Below are positions 33,272 through 45,228 of a stretch of DNA of 64,000 nucleotides, piece by piece (the stretch's first letter is position 1; every line of letters begins with the position of its first letter). Under the pieces are notes generated by a model. It saw only the letters and a program-made list of their open reading frames with translations, was not told the DNA's origin and did not search any database. This DNA comes from Armigeres subalbatus. Lineage: Eukaryota > Arthropoda > Insecta > Diptera > Culicidae. Location: assembly GCF_024139115.2 (NCBI RefSeq), contig NC_085141.1:405359612-405423611 (forward strand). Reading direction: 5' to 3'. The position numbers and the translations under genes are program-made.

Positions 33272-33440
33272 CGTATAAGGCTATCTGACGTTTATTCATC
33301 TTTCTCTTGCACGCGCACAGAAAGGATAGGATTTGTTTTCATACGGAAACGCTTCGGAAGCGTTTCCGTATGAAAACAAATCCTATCCTGTCTGTGCGCG
33401 TGCAAGAGAAAGATGATTAAACGTCAGATAGCCTTATACG
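33272..33440. repeat. Near-perfect 169-bp palindrome
   Basis: Two arms of about 80 bases meet almost without a loop at acgcttcggaagcgt (centre about 33356). I count only two mismatched positions (ttattc against ttaatc, and agaaagg against agacagg). Outer ends are cgtataaggc and gccttatacg. It sits where other copies of the host element have ordinary sequence, so it is an insertion or an inverted duplication. Confidence 0.9.
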
Positions 33441-33520
33441 CACTTTTTATATAGTCTCGGAGACCCATAGTGTTATATACCAATCGACTCAGCTCGACGA
33501 GCTGAGCACATGTCTGTCTG

Positions 33521-33610
33521 TCCGTGTGTATGTGTGTGCGTATGTGTGTGTGTATGTGTGTGTGTATGTGTGTGTGTATGTGTGTGTGTATGTGTGTGTA
33601 TGTGTGTGCA
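33521..33610. repeat. (TG)n-type microsatellite with tatg interruptions
   Basis: Runs of tgtgtgtatg lie within the TTTTGCC element. Minus-strand frames reading HTHTYTHT are artefacts. Confidence 0.9.
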
Positions 33611-33831
33611 CAAAAGCTAAGAAAAACATTAGACAATTTTTCTTATAGTAATCTTTAACCGATTTTCTCGCAACAAGTTGCATTCGACAGAGGGCAAGTT
33701 CTAGTTGATCACCATTGAATTTGATAACGATCGACCATTGCGTTTAGAAGTTATTAAGAAAATGGTACATCGAACTTTATTAGTTCCATATAAGGTTGGT
33801 GTCTTGGTTAAATGCGAGAAAGGCAGTATCA

Positions 33832-35203
33832 CTACTCGGTGTATTAAATTGGGTTTTTAATATTGTCATTTGAAAATATTTTAGTTTTGTTAATTTATTA
33901 TTGTTATGAAATAAGAAATACATTTTACTTTATCTAAATATCAATTTAATCAAAATACGCGCCCAGTCAACATTTATATCCAGTATTTTGCGCTCGGTAA
34001 TGGCGGCGTGAGTTCCCTACAGTTTGACGTTCAAGAGGTAGAAAACATTGGAACTCATCTAGTTTGCAATGGATAATGAAAAATTTGAATAACAACAAAC
34101 GTCAACTAGGTACTTTGAACGAAAACAAGCATTTCCAACGGGATTTGATTTTGGTTAAACGAATTTCATCCATATTTTCTCATTTTCAGGCATAAAATAG
34201 GCCAAACCAAGATGATGTAAGAACCTTAGGCCAAATAAGAACCGCTTAATGAACGACTCCTGAATATTTTTCTCTAGATCTTTGGATGAGGCTCCAAGGA
34301 CTTTGTACAACATCTAAAATATCTTCATGCGAGCGATATATTCAAGTCACAAAACCGGTTAATTCCCTTGATATGAATACGATTTTAGAAAGATGAACTT
34401 TGATATAATAGCCGGTTGCCATTCGATATAGGGAAATACGTCCGCTGTAAGGTTTAATGGGGATTATGAGAAAGGTCCAACTAGGCTAGGCGACCATTAG
34501 GTTGTCATCTGAATATAATTAAATATGTGAATGTACTGATTTTGCAACTTGAAGACATTAACTGCAAAGTTATGCAACGAATGGTGAATGTTTCAGAAGA
34601 CTTTAGAGCCCACTGAAATATAAAGTCATTAAAATTCACCATCATTCTTACTGTATTCAATTGGTGCTTACTTAATTCGAGCAACATCAAGATACTCTAC
34701 TAATAGAATTAGTCTAAATTTTTTTCCAAGAATGCATAATTATATATACAATATTTTTTGACAGACCTAATGAAATACTTTTTAACTTACGATAAGCACA
34801 CTAATATGCGATGGGAATGAGTAATATTGGTTGAATTCAAGGTTGTACCGGTTGCTCCTTCATGTAAGAAAAAAGAGAAAAAATATCTTGAGAAAATTAT
34901 ACAGAAGTTGTCTTCAAAGCATTTCTTGTTTGGCTTGTCGTTCGCCTGAAAATGAGAAAATATGTAGATAATTGAAGCATTTATAAATATAAGAACAAAT
35001 CCAAATGGAAATCCTTGTTCTTTCTCATTCTCATGATAGCTGACGTTTATTGTCAAATTTTAATGATCCATTGCAAACTTGATGAGTTCCAATGTTTTCC
35101 AGAGGCCATATACATACTGAAAACGATTTTCCCGAGTTTTGTAAGGCATCAATACGATTCGGTGAAAATAATTAAAAATAAATGTAAACAACACTGTCTC
35201 GTA
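33832..35203. other. No gene recognised
   Basis: AT-rich, unique-looking sequence with only short, composition-driven open frames on either strand. Confidence 0.4.
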
Positions 35204-35505
35204 CACGGAAGAAATAAATTACCCAATAGTGAGTTTAATTCACCCAACCTCGAACATCCGTACGGGAAGCCAAAATTAGGTAAGTAGGGTCGAAGTAGTT
35301 TGCCTTTACTCCCATGTTAAAAAGTACCCAACGGACCTCAGGTAATAAAACTCAAAATTGGCTTCCCGTATTGAACTGGCGTCGTTGGATTGTTTGGCTC
35401 TTTTGTTTTTGACAACAAAAGAAAAAGTGGATGAAATAGAAAGGAAAAAATAACTCAAAAGTAAGTTTAAAAATACTCAATTTTGGGTACTTTTTTTCTT
35501 CCGTG
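35204..35505. mobile_element. 302-bp MITE with cacggaagaaa ends
   Basis: CACGGAAGAAA at the left and TTTCTTCCGTG at the right are inverted ends. Further in, ttacccaatagtgagt is mirrored by actcaattttgggtact, and tacgggaagccaaaatt by aaattggcttcccgta. I find no clear target duplication. No coding sequence. Confidence 0.75.
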
Positions 35506-36772
35506 CATGTAGTACTCAGCAACTCTTGAAAAGCAGTAGAGTTTTGACAATCATAATCATACACTGAGAAAAATTCCTTGGTAACGGTTACTATTTTGTA
35601 GACTACGCCATGTTTTTAAGGTGATTATACAATCAAGCCATGTGCTGAATTTTTTTTCTACTCCTATTATCAAAAGTTCAAATCTAGCGTAATAATGTTC
35701 CTACAATGCTGAAATTAAAGTCGATTATTCAGCATAAGTGAGCAAACGATCTACGGATGTTTCATCCCCATGGGCGTTGTGGTTCTCTCAATTCATGTTC
35801 TTGAAAAATCACTAGAAAAAGCACGTGGTTTCCAAGATGGCCGATTTGTGGCTTTGTTGTATAACCACCTTAAAACAACCACAAATTTTCAGTTAAATTA
35901 ACCACGCATTCGGACAAATTCACCACTGATTCAGTTCATGCAACAACATTCCACCAGGACCACAGTTGATTTTACTGCGCGCATGGTAAAATCAAACGGG
36001 TTTGTTGTCTGCTGAAAATCGTCGGTGCGTATTCTTAAATAACTTAAATAACCCTCGGAATGGTAGTTTCGACCGCAACATTTTTTGCGTGTACAGTATA
36101 CGATACATACTACATTGATACGATTTAAGTACCTTGTTCCTTTACGTATAAATGCAGCTTGAATCGTATATGAAAACAGATTTTGATTATTCCGATAATT
36201 TATCATACATAATAAAGATAATGCAGCATTGCAAACGACTCTGCATGCATGTAAACAATAATGAAATGTCAACACCAGTAGTGATGTATATCCCTTTGAT
36301 TACTCTCGAGCTGTTTCATTCGGATGTTTTAGTTGTTTAAGTCATTGTCGGGGACTGACAATAGCGTAGAAGTGAAAGTTAGAATACAAAAATATTGGAT
36401 AGAGTGGAGTAGGTAAGTGAAAATGCAATTAACTTCATCGAAATGTGCAGTGCAGTGGTCTTTGATAAACGCTCTGAAGTAACAAAATATATAGGTACAT
36501 CGCGTATGAATATACGATTAACATGACAACACGCGTATGTATAAGCGATTTTTGTGATTCAATCCGATTACACTGATATTTTTTATACTGATTTATGACT
36601 TTTTTGAAAACAGTCGCATATATTCCATTCCTAAGTATTATCTACGACAGTAATCATATGTTGACTTTCTTTATGAGTAGTCATATACGAGTGCGATATA
36701 AAATAGCAGGTTATGCGATAAAATTTCTACTTTCATATACGATCTGTGGTTGACTGGGCATGAATGATTTAT
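35506..36772. other. No gene recognised
   Basis: AT-rich sequence with several mirrored scraps such as gatacgattt and gaatcgtata around 36118-36168, and repeated tatacgatt. It probably holds decayed MITEs. The open frames (up to 114 codons, minus strand 35931-36275) show no domain. Confidence 0.4.
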
Positions 36773-37008
36773 TCAGGCTCACATTATTCCCACAATATTC
36801 ACCGTCTCTTGCACTGTTTAGCTGATAAGCAAATTTTTTGGAGCTGTTCATCCGAAAACATGAATTTAATTGTATTCTTTTTTTATAGAGGCGCATTTGT
36901 TCAAATATCCATAACAGCTGTGATTTCATTAGTTGTAGCTATAAAGCATTGACGCTGTCCTAAAACTGCTCAGTTAACTCTGTTTAAAACTATTGATTTA
37001 CTAAACCA
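36773..37008 (+). repeat. Repeat family R, copy D (3' part)
   Basis: It matches 892-1072: caggctcac, cacaatattcaccgtctct, gcattgacgctgtcctaaaa and tttactaaaccatt. It stops exactly where the RTE 3' end begins at 37009. Confidence 0.8.
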
Positions 37009-38065
37009 TTCATTTATTTAGTTAACATCTAAACAGATAACACTGAATCAACAATTTGACGCCACAATGCACGGTTCGAGGCCGCATCTCTCCATCCTCG
37101 GATACGCCCCACGCTCGCCAAGTCGTTCTGCACCTGGTCTGCCCATCTCGCTCGCTGCGCTCCACGCCGTCTCGTACCTGCCGGATCGGAAGCGAACACC
37201 ATCTTTGCAGGGTTGCTGTCCGGCATTCTTGCAACATGTCCTGCCCATCGTACCCTTCCGGCTTTAGCTACCTTCTGGATACTGGGTTCGCCGTAGAGTT
37301 GGGCGAGCTCATGGTTCATTCTTCGCCGCCACACACCGTCTTCTTGCACACCGCCAAAGATGGTTCTAAGCACCCGTCTCTCGAATACTCCGAGTGCTTG
37401 CAAGTCCTCCTCGAGCATTGTCCATGTTTCATGTCCGTAGAGGACAACCGGTCTTATTAACGTCTTGTACATGACACATTTGGTGCGGTGGCGAATCTTT
37501 TTCGACCGCAGTTTCTTCTGGAGCCCGTAGTAGGCCCGACTTCCACAGATGATGCGCCTTCGTATTTCACGACTAACGTTGTTGTCAGCCGTTAGCAAGG
37601 ATCCGAGGTAGACGAATTCCTCGACCACCTCGGAGGTATCCCCGTCTATCGTAACACTGCTTCCCAGGCGGGCCCTGTCGCGCTCGGTTCCGCCCACAAG
37701 CATGTACTTTGTCTTTGACGCATTCACCACCAGTCCAACTTTTGTTGCTTCACGTTTCAGGCGGGTGTACAGTTCTGCCACCTTTGCCAATGTTCGGCCG
37801 ACAATGTCCATGTCATTCGCGAAACAAATAAATTGACTGGATCTGTTGAAAACCGTACCTCGGCTGCTACACCCGGATCACCGCATGACACCTTCTAGCA
37901 CAATGTTGAACAACAGGCACGAAAGTCCATCACCTTGTCTTAGTCCCCGGCGCGATTCGAACGAACTGGAGTGTTCGCCCGGGATCTTCACACAGTTTTG
38001 CACACCATCCACCGTTGCTTTGATCAGTCTGGTAAGCTTCCCAGGGAAGCTGTTCTCGTCCATAA
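37009..38065 (-). pseudogene. RTE reverse transcriptase, 5'-truncated copy
   Basis: Minus-strand open frame 37029-37811 (260 codons) is almost identical to the C-terminal half of the full RTE copy: DIVGRTLAKVAELYTRLK, LIRPVVLYGHETWTM, RVRWAGHVARMPDSNPAKM. Upstream on the same strand, 37878-38065 continues through GLRQGDGLSCLLFN and GEHSSSFESRRGLRQ to SFPGKLTRLIKATVDG in a shifted frame. This copy keeps the C that the 23-26 kb copy has lost (GVQNCVK). It is cut at 38065 in the middle of reverse transcriptase. Near identity to the other copy implies recent retrotransposition of this subfamily. It abuts repeat R copy D on one side and BEL/Pao protease sequence on the other. Confidence 0.9.
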
Positions 38066-39255
38066 AATCCCAACAGGGATTCAACTGGCAGATCCCTTTG
38101 TTTTTAAGCAACGGTGTTGTTCTTGTGCTTGGTATAGAATTCTTTTTTGTCTTCTTCCAATCTGGCCGTCGAATCTCGCTGGATATAGGGAATTCCACTT
38201 ACCTAAACGAGGAGATACCATTAAACAGCTAGGCAATTCACGAAATAGTGTACATCGCTCCCAAACATAGTGTAGAGAACGGCGTTTGGCTCGGGACCCT
38301 TCGCTTTAAGAACAGTACCACCATTTCATGGAGGAGTACCTCAGGCTTGGTCATATGCGGTTGGTAGAGCAACCGGATTCAGCAGCATTAATGCGATGCT
38401 ATCTACCACACCACCCTGTAGAAAAAGATAAAAAGACTGCGACCGGAGCATCGCTCAACGATGCACTACTACTGGCGGGGCCAGTTGTGCAGGAGGAACT
38501 TCGGTCTATTATTCTGCGCAGCCGGACAAACAGATTATGCTTGTTCGGACGTAGAGAAAATGTTTCGTCAGATCCTTGTTACTCAGTGTATTCCGTTGCA
38601 GTGTATTCTGTGATGAACTTCACCTGGTGATGTTGATAACACTTACGAACTAAACACGGTGACGTATGGAACCAAACCGGCACCTTTTTTGGCAACTAGG
38701 ACGGTACAAAAATTGGCCTTAGATGAGGAGACAAGATTTCCACTTGCTGCAAAAGCAGCCGTTGGCGATACATACATGGATGATGTTATAACTGGCGCGG
38801 TCGACGAAGAAACATGGCGATTGGCATGACGAATACAACTAGATGCAATATCGTCGAGTACAGTACTTTCTTCAATCGCTATGTTATTCGATCTTTTCGA
38901 TATTTTTATGCAGCTACTGTGGACTCTACGTGATTTCAAAAATTAACGGCTAGAATGGGATCAGCCACTTTTTTTCAGTCTTGGAAATAAGTGATGAACT
39001 TTACTGTACGCATAAAAAATCACTTTAATAAAGAACTAAAAAAAATGAGTCTTGGAAAAGTCTTCACGATCAACTTCCGCTGCTCAACGAAATTCGAATA
39101 GATCGCTGCGTTATAATTCCGAAGGTTGTCTCATTCGAACTCCACTGCTTCTCGGATGCTTCCGAAAAAGCCTGTGGAGCATGTTTATATGTTAGGAGCA
39201 AAAATGCAGCAGGTGATGTTATGATCCGGCTACTAACGTCAAGATCCATAGTAGA
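38066..39255 (+). pseudogene. BEL/Pao protease-reverse transcriptase-RNase H remnant
   Basis: Starting right at the RTE junction, the plus strand reads PTGIQLADPFVF and, in another frame, VLGIEFFF and GRRISLDIGNSTY (end of the protease region). From 38328 MEEYLRLGHMRLVEQPD, SLNDALLLAGPVVQEELRSI and ILRSRTNRLCL are reverse transcriptase. Further on, TVTYG-like and LATRTVQKLALDEETRFPL lead to the polymerase active-site segment DTYMDDVITGAVDEE (about 38768). After a short insertion (38988-39047), NEIRIDRC and LHCFSDASEKACGACLY mark the RNase H-like domain. Stops and shifts interrupt every part, and the stretch between protease and RT is deleted. Inactive. Confidence 0.85.
38988..39047 (+). mobile_element. 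60-bp retro-inserted tail with 11-bp TSD
   Basis: agtcttggaaa occurs at 38977-38987 and 39048-39058, where the BEL/Pao coding sequence would have it once. The insert ends aataaagaactaaaaaaaat, a polyadenylation signal plus A-run. This is the extreme 3' end of a transcript, severely 5'-truncated. Confidence 0.8.
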
Positions 39256-40395
39256 ACGGTTAAAATACCAAACTTCTAAGACTGAGTGCTAATAAGACTG
39301 AGCATCTAAATATGATGATTACTGTTATAAGTCCGCAATAAGAATTAAATAAATTCAAGAAGCAAGGAAATTGTTGGGCGTCCCTCTGTACTTCACCTTC
39401 TGTCGTGAATAAATCTATCGTTTCGAAGTCCAAGGTAGTCGTGGTCTTCCCAACTCCGCCGCGTTTACAAATGTAATCTGACGACACTTTCCGGCAAACG
39501 GTGAAGATTATTATAGCTAACAAACAGCATGACTTCTTCTTGGCTTCTAACGACGAAATCAATAAATGTACACGAATCAAGCAGAATGAAACACTTTTAC
39601 CTCTTGCACACGAGCGCAGGGATGATTTGAAATAAAATTTAAATATTTTCACCAGCTTTTCTCCATAAAATTATCCCACATATGTGTAAATGTATGCTAT
39701 ATGTATAAAAGAGACATCATTATTGTACTTACGTTATTATAAAGCTCGTGTAATCTAATCACCAACTGGTGGTGTAATCAACTGAGGTGAAAAATTGTTG
39801 CGTTTCTAGTAAATACGCTCGCATTGCCGAAATCTAAGCAACTATAGAATCTACAGTGTAAATATATGAAAATAATTGCTTTAATTTATTTACCCTTTCG
39901 AGGGCCTCCTATAGCTCACATATTTTACTGTGGCTCCCCAAATATAGTGTCGCGCGATATACAAAAGTACTGCTGGTCAGCACTGAAGTTTGTAGACTGC
40001 CTGATAGGTTATAGTTTCATATAGGTGCTCATCAGCAACTGTTAAGAGGTTTAAGAGATTAGTCGAAACAGAATTTGGTTTTCACTATTCCGAACAAAAC
40101 CTTCAATATTCGCAGCATCGCTTTACTGAGTAATAGTATTACCAGAAGGAACCATAAACCGTGGAAAACAAAAGCTGTTTCAAATCTGATTACATTGCGA
40201 GCGCACATCATTGTAAGCGGCTGTAAGCCCTTTCGTTAGAAAAGGTGAGCAATATATGTTGAAGTGGAAAATGCCTAACAGCTCACAAGATGAACCGATT
40301 CGAAGATAAAATCCAGATTGATTAAAATTTGCTCGAAAGGCTTATTAATTCCGAGCAGAATCAATCAATTGTATGGGAGAAAGAACATGATGTAG
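39256..40395. other. No gene; possible LTR remnant near 39360-39480
   Basis: gaataaatctatcg followed by sequence ending gccgcgtttaca could be the polyadenylation end of a BEL/Pao LTR, consistent with the RNase H fragment just upstream. The minus-strand frame here (39260-39652) is not a gene (see rejected items). The remainder is AT-rich and unassigned. Confidence 0.35.
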
Positions 40396-42480
40396 TAAGG
40401 GTATGCGATAACACACTTTTTCCTAACGAAACGAAACGAAACGAAATTTAAAATGTCTATGTTCATTCGGATCGAAACGAAACGAAACAAAGATTTCTTT
40501 CGAGACTTCGAAACGATACGAAATCAAGGCTCATTTAATTCGAAATTTTTCGAAACGAAACGAAATTTTATTTTTTTTCCGCGGAATTTTTATTAAATTG
40601 GTTTTACATTATGTACGCAATTCTGATTTCACTTTTTCAAAGTCGAATAACTGTGTTGCGACCAAAAGAGTTTCAATAACAGAAAAGGCAATCTGTGATA
40701 AATCGCCACATTCTCGCCGTATATACCATTGGCGATAAGACAATACCCCAGCATTTGTGCCGCTTTCAAAGGAATTCATCGTGGAGCGTGTGCTCCCGAA
40801 TCTGATCAATTTTATATCAGTAACTATAAAAGAATAAAGAAATTGTGGGATTTTTCATATACGGATTCAAATTTCGTTTAAAACCTTAGTTCACTTAAGA
40901 ATTATGTAATTATGCTGAAGCATACTTCATATTGTCTTGTCAGCGTGGACTAAGTACTGACTTAGTCAAAATTAGAAAATGAATGCTTAGATTTATTTTT
41001 ATTTAGTGGGATACTCAATTATGTATCCACATCTGCCAGGCGTATACGCAGATAGAGAATTGATATTACTAGACCAACATTTGAAAAGAGCGTATCAGCC
41101 AAAATGTATTCCTTCTTATTCTTCGTCTACATATACTGTATATACATAAAGCATACATTTGCTCACTAGAAGAATCCTGTGCACCTTTCTAAAATGCACG
41201 AAGATATGTATTTCCGATTGAATTTCACAGACCCGTAGTCTTATATACAATCAGCTCGACAAACTGAGCTATTGTCTGTTTGTCCTTGGCATATGTGAAC
41301 AGCTGTTATGGTCAGTATGAGCTGAAAGCAATCTTAAATAAAGAACTTTCAGCAATTTTGATGATCTTTCAACCCGTTCTGGATTTTTTTTGCAAATTCC
41401 ATGCGAAGATCTAGAAATGCCCACAAATCTGCAATGTTCCTTACATATTGTGCAAATAGTCAAAGAAGAGCTTATTAGCTTGATTAACTGTACACATCGT
41501 AGTTGCTAATCATGATTGGCCGAGAAACAGCAAATATGCACAGCTCATCAATTAAATAATATTTTTGGGATACCAAAAAGTTATTCTTATTGTATACTTG
41601 CTTCGGAGTTTCCAATTCATTACCAATAATGATGCTGGTCACGTGCTTATAGTCAATTTAGGATTAGGAGAGAAAAATTAGTTAAACACTCATTGTTATA
41701 AGAGACCGAGGAATGCTCTGTATCTCCGTGAGCGCTACGGGAAAGGAATCGTTGGTTAGTTGAGAAGGTAATTCGTGTGAAACCCCTTGGTAAGTGACAA
41801 AATATTTATTGTAAACGAAGTTATTTTGAAAACAAGAAGACGTGAAAACAACCGTGTTTCAAATCAATCCAACGCAAGATCAATGTGCTTTGTTTAATAA
41901 TCTTCAACAACACGATCGATTCCGCACTAAATAATTTTGTGCTCTTCGATGCAGATATTAGTTTTATCACTTCACGTTCTCCCACACTAGCTGGCGTGAT
42001 CAGCATCAACATCAGTATCAGCATCGATTGCACACTGGTTAAACAAATTTCTGCTACGCGAGGTAGATTTTTTCACTTCGCATTCTCCTGGACTAGCTGC
42101 CGTCCCATGACCAGCATCCACACGATCCTTTCCGCATTCATATAGAAGAAAACTACGACTAAGAATGGGGTTATGTAGTAAGCGTTAATAGGAATATTGT
42201 ATAACCTAAAGTTTTGAAAACAACTTAACGATTTTGTTCAGCGGCGCAGCCAAAAATTTTGATAATATAAAGTATGGTTTAAGTTTAAATTTGTTTCGAA
42301 ATTCCGCGGAATTCCGTTAAATTTCGTTAGAAGCTAGTTTTTTCTAGCGAAATTTTTACAATTTTACGAAACGAAACGAAATCAAGAAATCAGATTTCGC
42401 CATGCTCAAATTCCGCGAAATTCCGCGGAATTTCGTTTCGAACCACCTGAAACGAAATTTTTCGAAATACCGCATATGCT
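40396..42480. mobile_element. Possible element bounded by CGAAA-rich inverted ends
   Basis: Left region 40430-40590 is full of acgaaacgaaacgaaa and contains ttccgcggaattt. Right region 42285-42475 has the same words in inverted order, with ttccgcggaatttcgtttcg and cgaaacgaaacgaaatc. Outer edges resemble each other as inverses (gggtatgcgata at 40399, ataccgcatatgc at 42466). The middle (40600-42280) has no convincing gene. Borders and class are uncertain. Confidence 0.35.
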
Positions 42481-44037
42481 TATGATGTAGAGCCTTGAAA
42501 ACAGCAAGTTTGGTGCATGCAAATGATGTGAAACAGTTTTTAGACCCAAGTCAAGCAATTTCCACGTCAAAGCGTCTTTGAAGAGCGATGGATTTTCCCT
42601 CATCTCAGCAAATTGAACTAGACTGATTTATTCCCACTTTGCACACTCTTTCCACCATATGCGTGTTTGGAAGTCGATAATCCCCAATAAAGGGCCATTC
42701 GTCTAAAATTTTGTCAGGAAATGGTGTTGTTTAGAAATACCCATCAGCAATTTTTACTCTTAGTTTTTAGAGTCGAATTCGACTAAAATCTGCAATGAAC
42801 TTTTTTTTTATTCTGATGACTAAACCATTACAAGAATTATCAAATTTGGTAGGATACTTTCATGATAATTGTCTTAAAAAAGTATTGCAAATATATTCCT
42901 GTTCACAATAATCGTGGCGTTTCGTTCTAGCTTATTGTTTCGTGACCTTGATCGAATGTGAGCGAATATTCCTTTAACTATCGTCAAAATATAACTTCAG
43001 GTGGCAAATCAGTTACAAGCGGTCATACAAGCAGTTATTCGCACATTAAATGCTTATTCGATAATTTGTGTTAACAAAATGAAATTGTAGCACTGAAATC
43101 AATGGATTTCCCCCTTACCTTACAACGTCATTGCAATAGTACGACTTTCGCACATTTCCCACTTAGCTCCGTACGACCAACGGTTGCTGCAGCAATCGGA
43201 TGGCACCGTGTCTTGGTTAGATCGCCTCCGGACACATTACAACAAATTCTGGCTTTAAAACTATCGATGTTCGTCTTTTTGCCGCATTGCTAAGCTAAGC
43301 TCGTCAAAGGATCATCTGACGTTTGTGCATTGGTTCCGTCCCACGAGGAAGACGAAGCCAACCGCCGCCGTGGCTGGTCGATGAGTTTAGCATTTCCAAA
43401 TCCTACGAACGACGATGATGATCCATCCTGAAGTGGTTCGAAAGCAGCGGTTATTGAACACCTGTACTATTTCTTTTCCATACCACCGGAGCAGCACATT
43501 TCATGTTCCGTCGTCGTCGTCGGGATGAGTGAGGCACATTCCGATTCTTTTTCCGACGATGATGGCGCCGCTTTTGAGTATCGAGAAAAGTGAATAGGAT
43601 GGAAAACGAGTGAAAGGCAAAAAAAGGAAGGTTTTGTCTGTGGGAATCTTTTCAGAAAGCGGGGGCGGCGGATTGAATTCGCGATTCGTTTTCTTTTTTT
43701 TTCATCGATGAAAACATATGAATACTGCCATCGTTAGCAAGAGTTGTGGATTTCCATTGAACACACGGGGTTGCGAGCGTACAATCAGCGAAATGAATGG
43801 AGATTTATTTTCCGCTTTTCGGATTTTTTCCCAGATCTTGAGGTTTGTACTTTAATGGGATTTCAGATCAGTCATGGGTACAAGTGGTGGGATTTGAACA
43901 AGTGTTTTGAAATGTTGAACGTAAATATTTTGAATCCTTATTGGGGATATTATGAAATATATGATGCTGGAAATTGTTGATGTACTCACTTGACTTACTA
44001 TGCTCGGTAGTAGCACAGAGTTGAATATTGGGATAGG
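42481..44037. other. No gene recognised
   Basis: The 43100-43600 part has a somewhat higher GC content and short runs such as cgtcgtcgtcg and gacgatgatgatg. A frame starting at 43381 is interrupted. It could be host regulatory or untranslated sequence, but nothing specific can be named. Confidence 0.35.
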
Positions 44038-44400
44038 TTTTGCCTTTCTCGTACACTAAGTGTACGTAAAGGCTATAATACTGCTTCAAAAACAAAATTT
44101 TGATAGGAGGCCCGGAGGGCCGATTCTTATATACCGATCGACTCAGCTCGACGAATTGAGGTGATGTCTGTATGTGTGGATGTATGTGTGTGTGTGTGTA
44201 TGTGTGTATGTGTGTATGTGTGTATGTGTACAAATTTTGTAGACACACTTTTTTGAACTTCCCATTGTCCGATTTGCTCGCAACAAGTTGCAGGCGACGC
44301 GGAATTCAGTCCCATTGTTTGCTATTGAAAATTAGATCAATAGCTCATCGCAATCTGGAGTTATGGCCAAAAAACTGTTTTTGCGTATAAAAAAACAGCA
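44038..44400. mobile_element. Second TTTTGCC MITE-like copy
   Basis: ttttgcctttctcgtacact, then ggcccggagggccgattctt, ataccgatcgactcagctcg, a (TG)n run at 44163-44228 and cgcaacaagttgca. These follow the same order as in 33224-33831. The right end is not clear because a tRNA-like sequence follows at 44421. Confidence 0.65.
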
Positions 44401-44420
44401 AAATATTCTGCACTGAATTT

Positions 44421-44486
44421 TCCTAGATTCGAACTGCTGACCTTTGGGGTGAAAAGCGCTTACTATACCACAAAACCATCGGGAGA
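44421..44486 (-). ncRNA. tRNA-Glu-like pseudo-tRNA or SINE head
   Basis: Minus strand reads gatggttttgtggtatagta, then cgcttttcaccccaaagg and cagcagttcgaatcta. This resembles the D-arm, the TTC anticodon region and the TTCGAAT T loop of tRNA-Glu. The acceptor and T stems do not pair, so it is not a functional tRNA. Confidence 0.45.
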
Positions 44487-44489
44487 CAC

Positions 44490-45228
44490 ATGGTACGAAT
44501 AAATATAAGTTGTACAGTATTCATCAAATTGGTATACGTTCATTTCTTTTCAAAGCCACAGAGTTCACTCTGCTAGGGTAACGGTACCAATATTGGAAGT
44601 GTTATTGAATCAATGAAAGAAAATATATTTGATAAAATCAATAGTGGTTCTAAATTGATAGTTTAATGCATTAACTGATAGACAAACTTTGAATTTGCTA
44701 GACATGAAATTGGATTCATTTCGCCTTGATAATTAATCTAAATTTCTTGGAGGTAATGAGCCGTCGCAAGCATAATTGGCCAATCTTGATTTTGCATGGA
44801 AGAAAATATGGAACAGTTACGCTTGCGGTGGCAGTATATAGGTAGGAAAGCCATTTTGTTGGGGAAATTATTGTTTTCAATTAGTATTCATAATGGCATA
44901 ATTACAACGTGTCGTATCAGTTAAGAAATGCAATGATGGACAATATTATTAAGAACCCATTGTCTTCACTGAAGGCATGATCGCCCTATAAGTGTTTATT
45001 TGGGTAACCTCTAACGAAGAGAAAACTGTTCAATAATTAATAACGTTTCTCTTTACTAAACGTAATCAGGCCCATTTTTTCTATTATTTTGCTATCATGC
45101 GCTCGCATACCCTATATACGAGTGAACTTCTCACGTGGCAGCTATTTTTGTGGCGTTCAATCAGTGTATGGGAGCGCAGCTGGTGTACGTGAGGACGCTA
45201 TGCAAGCACATTTCGGCGGGAGCGAACG
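44490..45228. other. No gene recognised
   Basis: AT-rich sequence with only short frames. Confidence 0.35.

Larger units (their letters stand above)
33224..33831. mobile_element. MITE-like element with ttttgcctttctcgta end
   Basis: It begins ttttgcctttctcgtacaac and ends near aatgcgagaaaggcagtatc, an approximate inverted pair. Internally it has ataccaatcgactcagctcg, a TG-rich microsatellite and cgcaacaagttgca. The same marks are at 44038-44400. The sequence class is very common in mosquito genomes, from general knowledge. It has been interrupted by the palindrome at 33272-33440. Confidence 0.7.

Noticed and set aside
33424..33683. HTHTYTHTHT-type frames over TG repeats (also near 43868-44315)
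   Set aside because: Translated microsatellite within MITE copies.
39260..39652. Minus-strand frame with KRGGVGKTTTT, resembling a ParA-type P-loop
   Set aside because: The rest of the frame has no ATPase features, and the DNA looks like the LTR or untranslated end of a BEL/Pao remnant; the motif is coincidence.
44038..44400. Interpretation of tttgcctttctcgtacact ... as a host gene exon
   Set aside because: The same block occurs in several places in the window with MITE-like ends.
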